Below, one piece after another: positions 1 to 10,491 of a stretch of 58,583 nucleotides of DNA. A program made the translations under genes and the position numbers. The DNA is taken from assembly GCF_006007885.1 (NCBI RefSeq), contig NZ_VCRO01000008.1, forward strand, positions 1-58,583, written 5' to 3'. The stretch comes from Alteribacter natronophilus. GTDB taxonomy: Bacteria; Bacillota; Bacilli; Bacillales; Salisediminibacteriaceae. Each line of letters opens with the position of its first letter. Within the stretch, counting starts at the first letter, position 1. Under the pieces are notes generated by a model that worked only from the letters and a program-made list of their open reading frames with translations, had not been told where the DNA came from and made no database searches.

Positions 1-54
1 TAGGCACGCCGCCAGCGTTCGTCCTGAGCCAGGATCAAACTCTCCGTAGAAAGT
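1..54 (-). rRNA. rrs: 16S ribosomal RNA, 5' end only
   Basis: Read on the minus strand, the first ~54 bases give the conserved 16S start, including the GAGAGTTTGATCCTGGCTCA universal forward-primer region followed by GACGAACGCTGGCGG. The gene continues off the left edge. The mature 5' end is placed around base 50-55 by comparison with Bacillus 16S and is approximate. Three promoters upstream drive this operon. An inverted repeat at 91-109 (GGGATAT facing ATATCCC) lies in the leader and may be part of the precursor processing stem. Confidence 0.97.
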
Positions 55-229
55 TCGATGTCTCTGACATCAAAATGAAAATTTATTGACGGGATATTTA
101 AAATATCCCATGTTTCGCTTGGCTTCTGTTTAGTTTTCAAAGGCCACTCGACATTTAACAGAAAAGAAGTAAAAAACCCGCTGTTGAATGTCATTTTATT
201 TTGTCGCTTTGTTTTGCGGCGACTTAACT

Positions 230-259
230 AATATACCATGTTGGTTAAGTTCGCGTCAA
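230..259 (-). promoter_or_regulatory. rrn promoter P1 (closest to 16S)
   Basis: SigA-type promoter: -35 TTGACG at 254-259 and -10 TATATT at 230-235 with an 18-bp spacer. It is about 175 bp upstream of the 16S start. The same GG-TATATT layout recurs in the next promoter upstream. Confidence 0.8.
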
Positions 260-322
260 CACTTTTTTAAAAACATTTTTTTGAGCTGTTTTTTTCGTGT
301 TTCGCTCTCGGCGACGTTTAAT

Positions 323-352
323 AATATACCACGGTTCATTTGAGAAGCGCAA
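323..352 (-). promoter_or_regulatory. rrn promoter P2
   Basis: -35 TTGCGC at 347-352 and -10 TATATT at 323-328, spacer 18 bp. Same orientation as P1 and 93 bp upstream of it, as expected for tandem rRNA promoters in Bacillus. Confidence 0.7.
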
Positions 353-508
353 CCCTCTTTATTAAAAAACAACAAAATTATTTTCCCCGGCTATTAGGTC
401 TTTATACGCCGGGAGTAATGCTTTAATCCATGAACGGAAAAAGCAGTTCAGCCTGGGCTGTTTTTGGTTTCATTTTAAAAAGACGGGCTGACTAATAAGA
501 CCTTGATT

Positions 509-537
509 ATCTTACCTCCATATAAGAGAAGGGTCAA
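509..537 (-). promoter_or_regulatory. rrn promoter P3 (distal)
   Basis: -35 TTGACC at 532-537 and -10 TAAGAT at 509-514, spacer 17 bp. It lies between the lysS terminator and P2. The inverted repeat CCCGGC/GCCGGG near 386-412 sits in its transcript. The 55-671 interval otherwise holds only rRNA leader sequence. Confidence 0.6.
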
Positions 538-624
538 CACCTTTTTATCCACCAGTGTCATCACTTGTTACTGATTACTGCCTCTGCATTCCCCACATCA
601 AACACCCGATCTGCCCGTTAATGC

Positions 625-660
625 AGAAAAGCCGCCCTCCTGATTACAGGAGAGCGGCTG
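625..660 (-). terminator. lysS terminator
   Basis: Minus-strand hairpin with arms GCCGCTCTCCT and AGGAGGGCGGC, followed by TTTTCTG. It sits just after the lysS stop and separates it from the rrn promoters. Confidence 0.9.
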
Positions 661-671
661 ATTCGGAAGAC

Positions 672-2324
<1,653 letters not shown>

Positions 2325-2374
2325 TTATAGAGAAGGGGGTGCCCCGGACGCCCTTAAGGGTGCGGAACACCCCC
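2325..2374 (-). terminator. Hairpin between dusB and lysS, possible terminator
   Basis: Long imperfect inverted repeat with outer arms GGGGGTG and CACCCCC and an inner CACCC-TTAA-GGGCG stem, followed by a weak T-rich stretch. A second small hairpin (GGGGTT-GTG-AACCCC) lies near 2228-2243. Together they fill most of the 222-bp gap before lysS. The U-tract is poor, so termination may be partial. Confidence 0.4.
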
Positions 2375-2396
2375 GTTCAAGGGGTATACAGCTGTT

Positions 2397-3407
2397 TTAT
2401 CCTGCAGCCTGACCGGATTTACGTTCGGCTTCCTTCTGTGCCACTGCTTCAACTACACCGTCCAGTGCCTCGGCAAGCCCGTCGCGTGTTACAGCCTGGT
2501 TAATCATGTCGCGCATGCCCGCTGCTCCACGCAGCCCTTTAATATACCAGGCTGCATGTTTACGCATTTCACGGACGGCCACATTTTCACCTTTAAGGTC
2601 AATGAGGCGGTCCATATGAAGAATCGCCACATCCATCTTTTCTCTCGCGGAAGGTTCAGGGATGTTTTCGCCGGATTCAAGATAATGAATCGTACGGTAA
2701 AGCATCCACGGGTTCCCCAGTGCTGCACGTCCGATCATTACACCGTCGACACCGGTAGTGTCCAGCATGCGCCGGGCATCCTCCGGTGTTTTCACATCGC
2801 CGTTGCCTATTACAGGAATATTGACTGCGTCTTTAACATCTTTAATGATATCCCAGTTGGCAACCCCTTCATACATCTGTACACGGGTACGGCCGTGAAG
2901 GGCAACAGCTGCACCGCCGCCCCGCTCAACCGCCCGGGCGTTTTCAACAGCATAGACATGATCCTCATCCCAGCCCATGCGCATTTTTACCGTCAGAGGT
3001 TTATCAACCGCCTCCGTAACGTAGGAAACCATATCATAAATACGGTCGGGATCGAGAAGCCAGCGGGCTCCGGCTTCACATTTGGTGATTTTCGGAACAG
3101 GGCAGCCCATATTAATATCAATGATATCCGCGTTCGTCTGTTTATCCACGATCTTGGCAGCTTCAACGAGTGTTTCCTTATCGCCTCCAAAGATCTGAAG
3201 ACTCAGCGGCTTTTCACGCTCGTCCACGTACAGCATCTGCATGGACCGCTCGTTTTTGTGGAGGATGGCTTTGTCGCTCACCATCTCGGCACACACGAGC
3301 CCGGCACCGAAATCCTTTGCGATGAGACGGAAGGCAGGGTTGCACACGCCGGCCATTGGTGCCAGCACAACCTGGTTTTTCATCGTAATCCCGCCGATTT
3401 TAAGCAT
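2397..3407 (-). CDS. dusB: tRNA-dihydrouridine synthase DusB
   Basis: Flavin enzyme that reduces specific uridines in tRNA to dihydrouridine. At 336 residues it is full length. The FMN-binding TIM barrel begins with LAPMAGVCNPAFR. The catalytic cysteine lies in MGCPVPKITKCEAG, and GNGDV and GRAALGNPW mark the phosphate-binding end of the barrel. The start at 3407 (MLKIGGITMKNQ) is chosen because AGAGGTG lies at the right distance and B. subtilis DusB starts the same way; an in-frame GTG at 3416 is part of that Shine-Dalgarno sequence. Last gene of the folate operon, 17 bp after yazB. Confidence 0.97.
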   Translation of the reverse strand: MLKIGGITMKNQVVLAPMAGVCNPAFRLIAKDFGAGLVCAEMVSDKAILHKNERSMQMLYVDEREKPLSLQIFGGDKETLVEAAKIVDKQTNADIIDINMGCPVPKITKCEAGARWLLDPDRIYDMVSYVTEAVDKPLTVKMRMGWDEDHVYAVENARAVERGGGAAVALHGRTRVQMYEGVANWDIIKDVKDAVNIPVIGNGDVKTPEDARRMLDTTGVDGVMIGRAALGNPWMLYRTIHYLESGENIPEPSAREKMDVAILHMDRLIDLKGENVAVREMRKHAAWYIKGLRGAAGMRDMINQAVTRDGLAEALDGVVEAVAQKEAERKSGQAAG

Positions 3408-3424
3408 GGCGTTCACCTCTATTG

Positions 3425-3631
3425 TCAGTTGATCGATGTCAGTTCCTCAATGGTGACATCCAGTGTGCGGGCTACAGAAGTAATCAGCTCTTCGGACGGT
3501 TTACGGTTCCCCCGCTCAATTTCACCTAAAACAGACACAGAAATCTGCAGTTCCTTTGCAAAACCTTCCTGAGTGTATCCCTTCAGCTTCCGAAAGGCGC
3601 GGATTCGTCGGCCCCAGATGATTTCCTCCAT
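3425..3631 (-). CDS. yazB: Small Xre-family HTH regulator (YazB-like)
   Basis: A 68-residue protein that is almost entirely one Cro/C1-type helix-turn-helix: the recognition region reads YTQEGFAKELQISVSVLGEI, followed by ERGNRKPS. Such proteins bind DNA as dimers; the target is not known. Its start overlaps the 3' end of folK by 49 bp, so it is translated from inside the folate operon, the same place as B. subtilis yazB. It may regulate the operon, but nothing in the sequence proves that. Confidence 0.9.
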   Translation of the reverse strand: MEEIIWGRRIRAFRKLKGYTQEGFAKELQISVSVLGEIERGNRKPSEELITSVARTLDVTIEELTSIN

Positions 3632-4113
3632 TTTCGCACACCCTCTTTATCTGATAAATCTTGTATACAGTCGTCGATTCGGCAGCCGCCGGGCAGAACG
3701 AGATCAGGTTCGATCTCCTTTAAGGGGATCAGAACAAAACTACGTTCATGCATCCGAGGATGCGGGACGATTAAACGTTCCAACTCTATATTTTCATCAT
3801 TATACAATAAAATGTCAAGGTCAATTGTCCGGGGGCCCCATCGGATTTCCCGTCTTCGGCCGAGCTCATGCTCTACTCCCTGCAGTACATCGAGTAACGC
3901 AACAGCTTCAAGACCTGTCGTTATCCTGAAGACCGCATTCAGAAACGCTTCCTGTTCGGTGTATCCCACCGGATCGGTTTCATAGATGGATGATTTCTTT
4001 TCTATAGTAATTTCCGGGTGCTGTTCCAGTTCCTTCATTGCTGAGGTAATATGGCGGTACCTGTCTCCAATATTGGAACCTATGCCGATAACCGCGCTGT
4101 TCAGGTTACCCAT
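3583..4113 (-). CDS. folK: 6-hydroxymethyl-7,8-dihydropterin pyrophosphokinase
   Basis: Transfers pyrophosphate from ATP to hydroxymethyl-dihydropterin, the step before dihydropteroate synthase in folate synthesis. The 176 residues carry the family signature RWGPRTIDLDIL (metal-binding aspartates), GIGSNIGDR near the N-terminus, SSIYETDPVG, and VPHPRMHER. Its start shares one base with the folB stop, so translation is probably coupled. Confidence 0.97.
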   Translation of the reverse strand: MGNLNSAVIGIGSNIGDRYRHITSAMKELEQHPEITIEKKSSIYETDPVGYTEQEAFLNAVFRITTGLEAVALLDVLQGVEHELGRRREIRWGPRTIDLDILLYNDENIELERLIVPHPRMHERSFVLIPLKEIEPDLVLPGGCRIDDCIQDLSDKEGVRKWRKSSGADESAPFGS

Positions 4114-4475
4114 CAGGAGCGGGCCCTTCTGATCTCCACAGCCACACTGTCATAATGACCTGGAATTGGCGGATCGGGCTTAATGACCTTTACCGTACAG
4201 GCTTCCACTGTCTTAAAGGAGGAAAGGAGGTTTTCCGCGGTCCGTTCACAGAGGGTTTCAACGAGCTTGACCGGATCTCCTTCAATAACTTCCTTAACCT
4301 TTTCGTAGACTTCGGCATAATTGACGGTTGCATCAAGGTCATCGTTTTCCCCTGCAGGCCGGGCATCCAGTTCCAGTGTTACATCAGCATACCATCGCTG
4401 TCCCAGTTTGTTCTCCTCTTCGAACACACCATGGTAGCCCCAGAACGCCATTCCGGTTACAAAAATTTTATCCAT
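4113..4475 (-). CDS. folB: Dihydroneopterin aldolase
   Basis: Splits dihydroneopterin to 6-hydroxymethyl-dihydropterin and glycolaldehyde. The 120-residue length is normal. GYHGVFEEE near the N-terminus holds the substrate-binding glutamate, and the conserved lysine is in VKVIKPDPPIPG. The start overlaps the folP end by 8 bp. The order folP-folB-folK is that of B. subtilis. Confidence 0.97.
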   Translation of the reverse strand: MDKIFVTGMAFWGYHGVFEEENKLGQRWYADVTLELDARPAGENDDLDATVNYAEVYEKVKEVIEGDPVKLVETLCERTAENLLSSFKTVEACTVKVIKPDPPIPGHYDSVAVEIRRARS

Positions 4476-5319
4476 TGGTTCCTCCTTTTCCGATCATCGC
4501 ATCCATCATCTTTGCCATCCGTGACATTTCGAGAACGTCGTGCACTCTTACAATCTGACAGCCCTTGTCGATTCCGTAGCAGACCGTAGCCCCGGTTCCT
4601 TCCTTTCGTTCATCCACCGGAAGGTCAAGGGTTTTGGCAATAAGGGATTTTTTCGACGTCCCGAGCAGTACAGGGTAGCCCAGGCCGGTTATACGATCAA
4701 GATGACGCATGACAATCAGGTTTTCTTCATACGATTTTGCAAATCCGATACCGGGATCGAGAATGATCTTCTCTTCCTTAACACCGGCTTTCAGGCAGAT
4801 GTCGATACTTTCCTTCAAGTCGGAGATGACGTCTTCCATCAGGTCCGTGTATTCCGGCTTTTCCCGATTGTGCATTAAAATAACCGGTACACCGTAGGAT
4901 GCGGCGACACGGGCCATATCGGGATCGTGCTTCGCTCCCCAGACATCGTTGATGATATCGGCACCAGCCTCAAGGGCGGCTTCGGCCACGCGTGCCTTGT
5001 ACGTATCGATGGAAATCGGCACATCCACATGTTTTCTGACTTCTTTTAACGGTTCTATTACGCGACGGAGCTCCTCTTCGGCCTCAATTTTCACGGCGCC
5101 GGGGCGGGTCGATTCACCGCCGGCATCAATAATATCGGCACCCTGCTCCACCATCTGCACGGCATGAGCCACTGCATAATCTGTTCCCGTATATTTTCCT
5201 CCATCGGAAAAAGAGTCGGGGGTCAGGTTGAGAATGCCCATTATATACGTTTTTTCGGAGAAATCGAGCTTCCTGCCGTTCCACTGCATCGGTTTATTAT
5301 TAAGTACTTCTCTCGTCAT
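4468..5319 (-). CDS. folP: Dihydropteroate synthase
   Basis: Joins hydroxymethyl-dihydropterin pyrophosphate to p-aminobenzoate; target of sulfonamides. The 283-residue TIM barrel shows both family signatures: GILNLTPDSFSDGG near residue 28 and IDAGGESTRPGA near residue 61, plus ILDPGIGFAKS and LLGTSKKS further on. It starts 15 bp after pabC, directly linking p-aminobenzoate synthesis to its use. Confidence 0.97.
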   Translation of the reverse strand: MTREVLNNKPMQWNGRKLDFSEKTYIMGILNLTPDSFSDGGKYTGTDYAVAHAVQMVEQGADIIDAGGESTRPGAVKIEAEEELRRVIEPLKEVRKHVDVPISIDTYKARVAEAALEAGADIINDVWGAKHDPDMARVAASYGVPVILMHNREKPEYTDLMEDVISDLKESIDICLKAGVKEEKIILDPGIGFAKSYEENLIVMRHLDRITGLGYPVLLGTSKKSLIAKTLDLPVDERKEGTGATVCYGIDKGCQIVRVHDVLEMSRMAKMMDAMIGKGGTNG

Positions 5320-5334
5320 AACGGTGTCACCTTC

Positions 5335-6198
5335 CTATTCGGTATTCCCTGTCCATCGCTGCCCGCTTAGTGCTTCCTCCCGGTAACGCTCCGAGATCTT
5401 CCTGTAAACCTCTCCTCTTCTTCCGGGAAAAGTGCAGTCCTCCACTGCACAGACGGCGGCTGCTTCCTGAATAGAGTTGGTTACGAAAACTTCGTCTGCA
5501 GAAAGGAGATCGTCCAGCCGGTATTCGCCCTCTTTTACTGAAAAACCGAGGTCGCGTGCCAGAGTCATCACATAACGGCGGGTAATCCCATTCAGGATGC
5601 CACAGCTCACTGCAGGGGTGTAAAGCGTCCGGCCGCTGGACCAGAATACATTTGAGACAACCCCTTCTGCCACACGGCCTTCCGCTGTGAGGAAGAGCCC
5701 TTCCGTATCAGGGTGCCCGCCGGCCTCCCTTTTACCGAGAATGCTGTTGAGATAATGGTGGGATTTCAGCCGTTCCGGTCCTTCCGGAGTGTTCCGGCGC
5801 TGACTGAGCACACGGAGGTGTTTTTCCCCCGGGAGCGTATCCGGCAGTTCTTTTACAAACACAAAGGTGTTTGGATCGTTGTATGCTTCTGTCCGGAGAC
5901 CCACAGGTCCTTCGCCTGCAGAGACATTCCACCTGAAGTAGGCATCCCGGAGACCGTTTGCAGACAGCAGGTCGGTGATTACTTCAGTTGTTTCCGCCCT
6001 GCTGTATGGTGCTGCATGTATGTTCATCTCCCGGAGTCCATCACCGAGCCTATGAAAATGGTCATCCAGGAGAAATGGATGACCGTTATAGGTGCGAAAT
6101 GTTTCGAATACGCCGAGTCCATACAGAAAGCCGTGGTCAAAAGGTGAAACAGATGCCTCTTTTTCATCGATGATCCGGCCGTTGGCGTAAATCATCAT
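5335..6198 (-). CDS. pabC: Aminodeoxychorismate lyase
   Basis: PLP enzyme that converts aminodeoxychorismate to p-aminobenzoate and pyruvate. The 287 residues belong to the class IV aminotransferase fold: [17 protein letters not shown] at the N-terminus, [16 protein letters not shown] with the PLP lysine, and [10 protein letters not shown] near the end. The first ATG overlaps the pabA stop by 4 bp; an immediately following second ATG is an equally possible start. Confidence 0.95.
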   Translation of the reverse strand: MMIYANGRIIDEKEASVSPFDHGFLYGLGVFETFRTYNGHPFLLDDHFHRLGDGLREMNIHAAPYSRAETTEVITDLLSANGLRDAYFRWNVSAGEGPVGLRTEAYNDPNTFVFVKELPDTLPGEKHLRVLSQRRNTPEGPERLKSHHYLNSILGKREAGGHPDTEGLFLTAEGRVAEGVVSNVFWSSGRTLYTPAVSCGILNGITRRYVMTLARDLGFSVKEGEYRLDDLLSADEVFVTNSIQEAAAVCAVEDCTFPGRRGEVYRKISERYREEALSGQRWTGNTE

Positions 6199-6776
6199 GG
6201 CCGGAATCCCCTGTACTCGTCGATAAAGTTTTTAAGAAGCCTTTTGCCTTCAGCTGTCATAATCGATTCCGGGTGAAACTGCACACCTTCAACCGGAAGT
6301 GTGTTATGACGGATGGCCATAATTTCCCCCTGTTCGGTTTCTGCTGTTATATCGAAGCAGTCCGGAAGGGAATGGCGTTCCACGATAAGGGAGTGGTATC
6401 TTGTTGCCGTCATCGGTGAAGGCAGTCCTTTAAATACCGTTTTTTCATCATGGAATATTTCGGAGGTTTTCCCGTGCATAAGGCGGTCTGCTCTGATCAC
6501 GTTACCTCCGAAAACCTGGGCGATGCTCTGGTGTCCGAGACAGACGCCAAAGACCGGGATTTTACCGGCAAACGCCCTGATGACTTCCATGCTGACTCCT
6601 GCCTCATCCGGGGAGCAGGGCCCCGGTGAAATCATAATGTACGACGGGGCGAGTGCTTCAATTTCGGCCACTGTTATTTTGTCGTTCCGTTTTACAACCA
6701 GTTCCTCACCCATTTCTCCAAGATACTGGACCAGGTTGTAGGTAAACGAATCGTAGTTATCAATCATCAGAATCAT
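6195..6776 (-). CDS. pabA: Aminodeoxychorismate synthase, glutamine amidotransferase subunit
   Basis: Supplies ammonia from glutamine to PabB. The 193-residue class I amidotransferase shows [15 protein letters not shown] at the start, the nucleophile cysteine in [12 protein letters not shown], and the catalytic His-Glu in VQFHPES. In B. subtilis the same subunit also serves anthranilate synthase (TrpG); no trp genes are nearby, so the dual role here is an inference from the family. Confidence 0.95.
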   Translation of the reverse strand: MILMIDNYDSFTYNLVQYLGEMGEELVVKRNDKITVAEIEALAPSYIMISPGPCSPDEAGVSMEVIRAFAGKIPVFGVCLGHQSIAQVFGGNVIRADRLMHGKTSEIFHDEKTVFKGLPSPMTATRYHSLIVERHSLPDCFDITAETEQGEIMAIRHNTLPVEGVQFHPESIMTAEGKRLLKNFIDEYRGFRP

Positions 6777-6807
6777 AACTGTTCCTCCTCAGCTCATTCT
6801 CTCGTGG

Positions 6808-8241
6808 TTATAGTCTCTGCTCGTCTTCGCTCATCTCTTTTGCTTTCCATAAAGCACGTGCTTTCTTTAGACACTCCTTATATTCTGCAGCCGGATCGGA
6901 ATCAATCACGATTCCTGCACCGGCCTGAACGTGTGCCTCTCCGTTCTGTACAAGCATAGTCCGGATGGAAATATTGAGCTCCATATCCCCGTTAAAGCCG
7001 ATCCAGCCGAGAGAACCGGTGTAAATCCCCCGCCTTACCGGCTCCAGCTCTTCAATAATTTCCATCGTCCGGATTTTCGGCGCACCGGTAATAGTACCGC
7101 CGGGAAATGCAGCTGCGATTACATCAAATTCGGAGTTGTCCGGAGCAAGTTCCCCCCGGACGTTGGAGACGATGTGCATGACGTGGGAGTACTTTTCAAT
7201 GACCATCAGCTCGTCCACCTCAACCGTACCGTAGCGGCAGACTCTCCCGAGGTCGTTCCGTTCAAGATCCACAAGCATCACGTGCTCGGCTCTCTCTTTT
7301 TCGTTGCTGATCAGGGTGTCGGCAAGCTTCTGGTCCTCCGCCTCGTCCCTGCCACGCGAACGTGTACCGGCGATCGGGCGTGTGCTGACTTCCTCACCCT
7401 TCACTTTGACCAGCAGTTCAGGGGAAGCACTTACAAGCTGGACGTCTTCTGTGTGAAAGTACCCCATATAGGGAGACGGGTTAATGTCTCTTAGACGCTC
7501 GTACATATGAAGCGGGTGCGTAACTGCAGGGCGTGATTCACGGACGCTCAGGTTCACCTGGAACACATCACCATCGGCAATGTAGTCCTTCACCTGTTCA
7601 ACCGCTTCCATAAACGACGCCTGGGAAAAACTTCTGACCGGCTCCTCCGCATCCGCCTTCTTGTCGTGTCTGCGGCGGTACCAGCCGGTTTCTTTTTTTT
7701 CTGCAGCCTGCCACGTTTTTTCAAGAGCGTCCAGTTTCGCTTCTGCATCACGGTCGGTTTCATTACCGTTTACATGTGTCATCATCCAGAATGTCTCTTC
7801 ACGATGGTCAATGACATAAAGGTCATCAAAAGCCAGGAAATGAAGATCGGGTGTATTCAGGTCATCGGCTGCCTGTTCAGGAAGCACTTCAATCTGACGA
7901 ATCAGATCGTAGCTGACAGAGCCGAAAAGGCCGCCCTGACAGTCCGGCAGGTGAGCCGATTTTTCTGTACGATATGGTGCGAGCCACTCCTCCAGGCTTT
8001 CGAGGAGCGGACCCGTATACTGTTTTTCGTTTTTGTTCTGCTTTATTGTCAGCTTCCGGTCTTTTCCTTTAATTTCGGCCCATGGGTTCATCCCGATGAT
8101 GCTGTACTGTCCGCCTCTTCCGCTTTCAAGAAGACAATAATCACTCTTTTTTTCGGCGAGTGCAGTAAAGGTTAAAAACCAGTGCTGTTCCAGACCGTTA
8201 AGTGGTCCCGATCTCCCTGCCGCTCTTCGCTTCATCCCCAT
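6808..8241 (-). CDS. pabB: Aminodeoxychorismate synthase, component I
   Basis: Adds an amino group to chorismate using ammonia from PabA. The 477-residue protein has the chorismate-binding domain in its C-terminal half: ETRPIAGTRSRG-like segment (STRPIAGTRSRGRDEAED), EKERAEHVMLVDLERNDLGR, and FPGGTITGAPKIRTMEII. The start at 8241 (ATG) follows AAGGTGA at a suitable distance; a GTG at 8253 lies inside that sequence, and an ATG at 8235 is also possible. First gene of the folate operon, with its own promoter at 8284-8312. Confidence 0.95.
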   Translation of the reverse strand: MGMKRRAAGRSGPLNGLEQHWFLTFTALAEKKSDYCLLESGRGGQYSIIGMNPWAEIKGKDRKLTIKQNKNEKQYTGPLLESLEEWLAPYRTEKSAHLPDCQGGLFGSVSYDLIRQIEVLPEQAADDLNTPDLHFLAFDDLYVIDHREETFWMMTHVNGNETDRDAEAKLDALEKTWQAAEKKETGWYRRRHDKKADAEEPVRSFSQASFMEAVEQVKDYIADGDVFQVNLSVRESRPAVTHPLHMYERLRDINPSPYMGYFHTEDVQLVSASPELLVKVKGEEVSTRPIAGTRSRGRDEAEDQKLADTLISNEKERAEHVMLVDLERNDLGRVCRYGTVEVDELMVIEKYSHVMHIVSNVRGELAPDNSEFDVIAAAFPGGTITGAPKIRTMEIIEELEPVRRGIYTGSLGWIGFNGDMELNISIRTMLVQNGEAHVQAGAGIVIDSDPAAEYKECLKKARALWKAKEMSEDEQRL

Positions 8242-8283
8242 TGATGACGTCACCTTCTTCTCTGTCTTTCGTATCTGAAACTA

Positions 8284-8312
8284 ATTATACGTAGCCGGTG
8301 AGGCAACTGCAA
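8284..8312 (-). promoter_or_regulatory. Promoter of the pab-fol operon
   Basis: -35 TTGCAG at 8307-8312 and -10 TATAAT at 8284-8289 with a 17-bp spacer, about 43 bp upstream of the pabB start. It lies downstream of the cysK terminator, so the folate operon is an independent unit. Confidence 0.75.
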
Positions 8313-8400
8313 CCAGGCGAACCTGTTTTTAAAAGCTCTGCTCAAGGTAATGCCGGTACACCTCTATTGTCAGCAGTACCCTGCACCCCATCCAAACAGA

Positions 8401-8440
8401 AAAAGAAAAACCGGAGACCGCTCTTATGCAGTCTCCGGCT
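8401..8440 (-). terminator. cysK terminator
   Basis: Minus-strand hairpin CCGGAGAC ... GTCTCCGG with a 12-base loop, followed by TTTTTCTTTTTC. Strong intrinsic terminator. Confidence 0.92.
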
Positions 8441-8445
8441 GATCT

Positions 8446-9378
8446 TTATTCATGTTCTTCAAACTGATACAGCGGTGTACTCAGGTACCGCTCTCCGTTA
8501 CTCGGAATAACGGCAATAACTTTCTTGCCCTTACCGAGACGCTTTGCCACTTCGAGTGCTGCATAAATGGCTGCACCCGATGAGATGCCGCCCAGAATAC
8601 CTTCTTCCCGCGCGGCACGGCGGGCGTATTCGAATGAATCTTCCGCAGATACCTTTATTACTTCATCGTAGATATCCGTATCGAGAATCTCCGGCACAAA
8701 TCCGGCACCGATCCCCTGAATCTTGTGAGGTCCTTTCTGTCCGCCCGAAAGAACAGGTGAGTCTTCAGGTTCAAGAGCCACGATATGAAGAGCCGGAAAC
8801 TTCTCTTTCAGGACTTCGCCGGCACCTGTTACTGTGCCTCCTGTACCGATTCCGGAAATAAAGGCATCGAGCTGATCTCCTGCCTGCTGCAGAAGTTCTT
8901 TTCCTGTTGTTTCCCTGTGGATTTTCGGATTTGCTTCGTTGCTGAACTGCTGGGGCATGAACCAGCCGTTCTCCTTCTGAAGTTCCGTCGCTTTTGCGAT
9001 GGCACCGCCCATGCCGTCAGGCCCCGGTGTAAGCACAAGCTCGGCTCCATAGGCACGAAGGAGGTTGCGCCGCTCCATGCTCATCGTCTCGGGCATGACG
9101 AGCACTGTGCGGTAGCCTTTTGCCGCTGCCACCATGGCAAGGCCGATTCCGGTGTTCCCGCTGGTCGGCTCAACAATGGTGTCTCCTTCTTTAAGCGCCC
9201 CTTTCTTCTCGGCATCCTCGATCATGGAAATGGCGATCCGGTCTTTTACACTGCTTCCCGGGTTCATAAATTCAAGCTTGAGATACACGTCTGCATAATC
9301 ATCCGGCACCAGCCGGTTCAGCTTAACAAGTGGCGTTTCTCCGATGAGATCGGTAATGGACTGGACAACTCTGGTCAT
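8446..9378 (-). CDS. cysK: Cysteine synthase (O-acetylserine thiol-lyase)
   Basis: PLP enzyme that makes cysteine from O-acetylserine and sulfide. At 310 residues it has the normal length. The PLP lysine is in [11 protein letters not shown], the phosphate and substrate loops are [12 protein letters not shown] and [11 protein letters not shown], and a conserved GGISSGAA lies near the C-terminus. The start has a strong Shine-Dalgarno sequence (GAGGAGG). It is monocistronic, with its own promoter and terminator. Confidence 0.97.
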   Translation of the reverse strand: MTRVVQSITDLIGETPLVKLNRLVPDDYADVYLKLEFMNPGSSVKDRIAISMIEDAEKKGALKEGDTIVEPTSGNTGIGLAMVAAAKGYRTVLVMPETMSMERRNLLRAYGAELVLTPGPDGMGGAIAKATELQKENGWFMPQQFSNEANPKIHRETTGKELLQQAGDQLDAFISGIGTGGTVTGAGEVLKEKFPALHIVALEPEDSPVLSGGQKGPHKIQGIGAGFVPEILDTDIYDEVIKVSAEDSFEYARRAAREEGILGGISSGAAIYAALEVAKRLGKGKKVIAVIPSNGERYLSTPLYQFEEHE

Positions 9379-9440
9379 AATGCATTCCTCCTCACGAAAA
9401 TAAACCCGGGTATTTCTCTATGTTTTATTGGGTTTTAATT

Positions 9441-9470
9441 ACTATAGCAGGATCTGCCAGAAACGGTCAA
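9441..9470 (-). promoter_or_regulatory. cysK promoter
   Basis: -35 TTGACC at 9465-9470 and -10 TATAGT at 9441-9446, spacer 18 bp. An AT-rich tract follows the -10. In B. subtilis cysK is controlled by CymR; I do not see a convincing CymR site, so control is left open. Confidence 0.75.
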
Positions 9471-9483
9471 CAGACAGGCTCTA

Positions 9484-10380
9484 TTACTGCGGTTCCTGAC
9501 CCGCACGTTTTTCATCCAGGATATCCTGCAGCTCTCCTTTTGAGAACAGATATTTTTCATTACAGAAATGGCACTGGGTTTCCGCCCCTTCATCTTCTGT
9601 AATCATGGCAATAAGGTCCTCTTCGCCAAGCCCGAGAATGGCATTGGAGATACGCTCCTTGGAGCACTGGCAGCTGAAGGATACGCCGAGCTGATCGAGA
9701 ACGCGGACATTATCCTCACCTAAAATGGTGTGAAGAAGCTGTTCTGGAGTAAGACCGTCCTGAATCAGTTTTGATATGGACGGCATTTCATTCAGGCGAT
9801 TTTCGATCTGATCGATAATATCATCGGTAATACCCGGCATCAGCTGAATGATAAAACCACCCGCAGATGCAACCTGGTCCTCTTTATCAATAATAACACC
9901 GAGCCCCACAGAAGACGGCGTCTGCTCGGATGTGGCAAAGTAATACGTAAAGTCATCTCCCAGTTCACCGGAGACAAAAGGTACGCTTCCGGTAAAGTTA
10001 TCTTTCAGGCCGAGATATTTCACAACACTTAGCATCCCTTCACGGCCTACCGCTTCAGCCACGTTCAGCTTTCCCTCACTGTTTCTGTCAGGATCCACGT
10101 GGGGGTTTGATACGTAGCCGCGGGCCTCTCCCCGTGCATTGGCATCCACGATAATCGGGGAAGCAGGGCCGCTCCCTTCCACTTTAACGGTGATCTTTTC
10201 CTCACCCTTCAGCATAGCCCCCATCATGGTTGCTGCAGAGAGCGTTCGCCCGAGTGCAGCGGTTACCGTTCTCCACGTATCGTGGCGCCGGGCCGCCTCC
10301 TGGACCATTTCTGTCGAGCGGATGGCGTAGGCTCTGACCATCCCGTCGTAGGCTAAAGCTTTCACTAAGTAATCAGACAT
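9484..10380 (-). CDS. hslO: Redox-regulated chaperone Hsp33
   Basis: Holdase chaperone switched on by oxidation of a zinc-bound cysteine cluster. The 298-residue protein starts MSDYLVKALAYDG and ends with the zinc module, where SCQCSKE and CHFC supply the four cysteines. It lies between coaX and cysK. In B. subtilis a yacD (peptidyl-prolyl isomerase) gene sits between hslO and cysK; it is absent here. Confidence 0.97.
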   Translation of the reverse strand: MSDYLVKALAYDGMVRAYAIRSTEMVQEAARRHDTWRTVTAALGRTLSAATMMGAMLKGEEKITVKVEGSGPASPIIVDANARGEARGYVSNPHVDPDRNSEGKLNVAEAVGREGMLSVVKYLGLKDNFTGSVPFVSGELGDDFTYYFATSEQTPSSVGLGVIIDKEDQVASAGGFIIQLMPGITDDIIDQIENRLNEMPSISKLIQDGLTPEQLLHTILGEDNVRVLDQLGVSFSCQCSKERISNAILGLGEEDLIAMITEDEGAETQCHFCNEKYLFSKGELQDILDEKRAGQEPQ

Positions 10381-10491
10381 TTGTACTGCTCCTTTCCATT
10401 CTTAAACCTTTTTAACGTTCATTCCTTTTGACTGCATATCTGTTATTACGGTCTTCTGTAAATGCTGTTTCCCCGAATTAGGCACATCAAT

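Noticed and set aside
2556-3572. 338-codon plus-strand frame opposite dusB and yazB
   Set aside because: Antisense shadow; no domain and no Shine-Dalgarno sequence.
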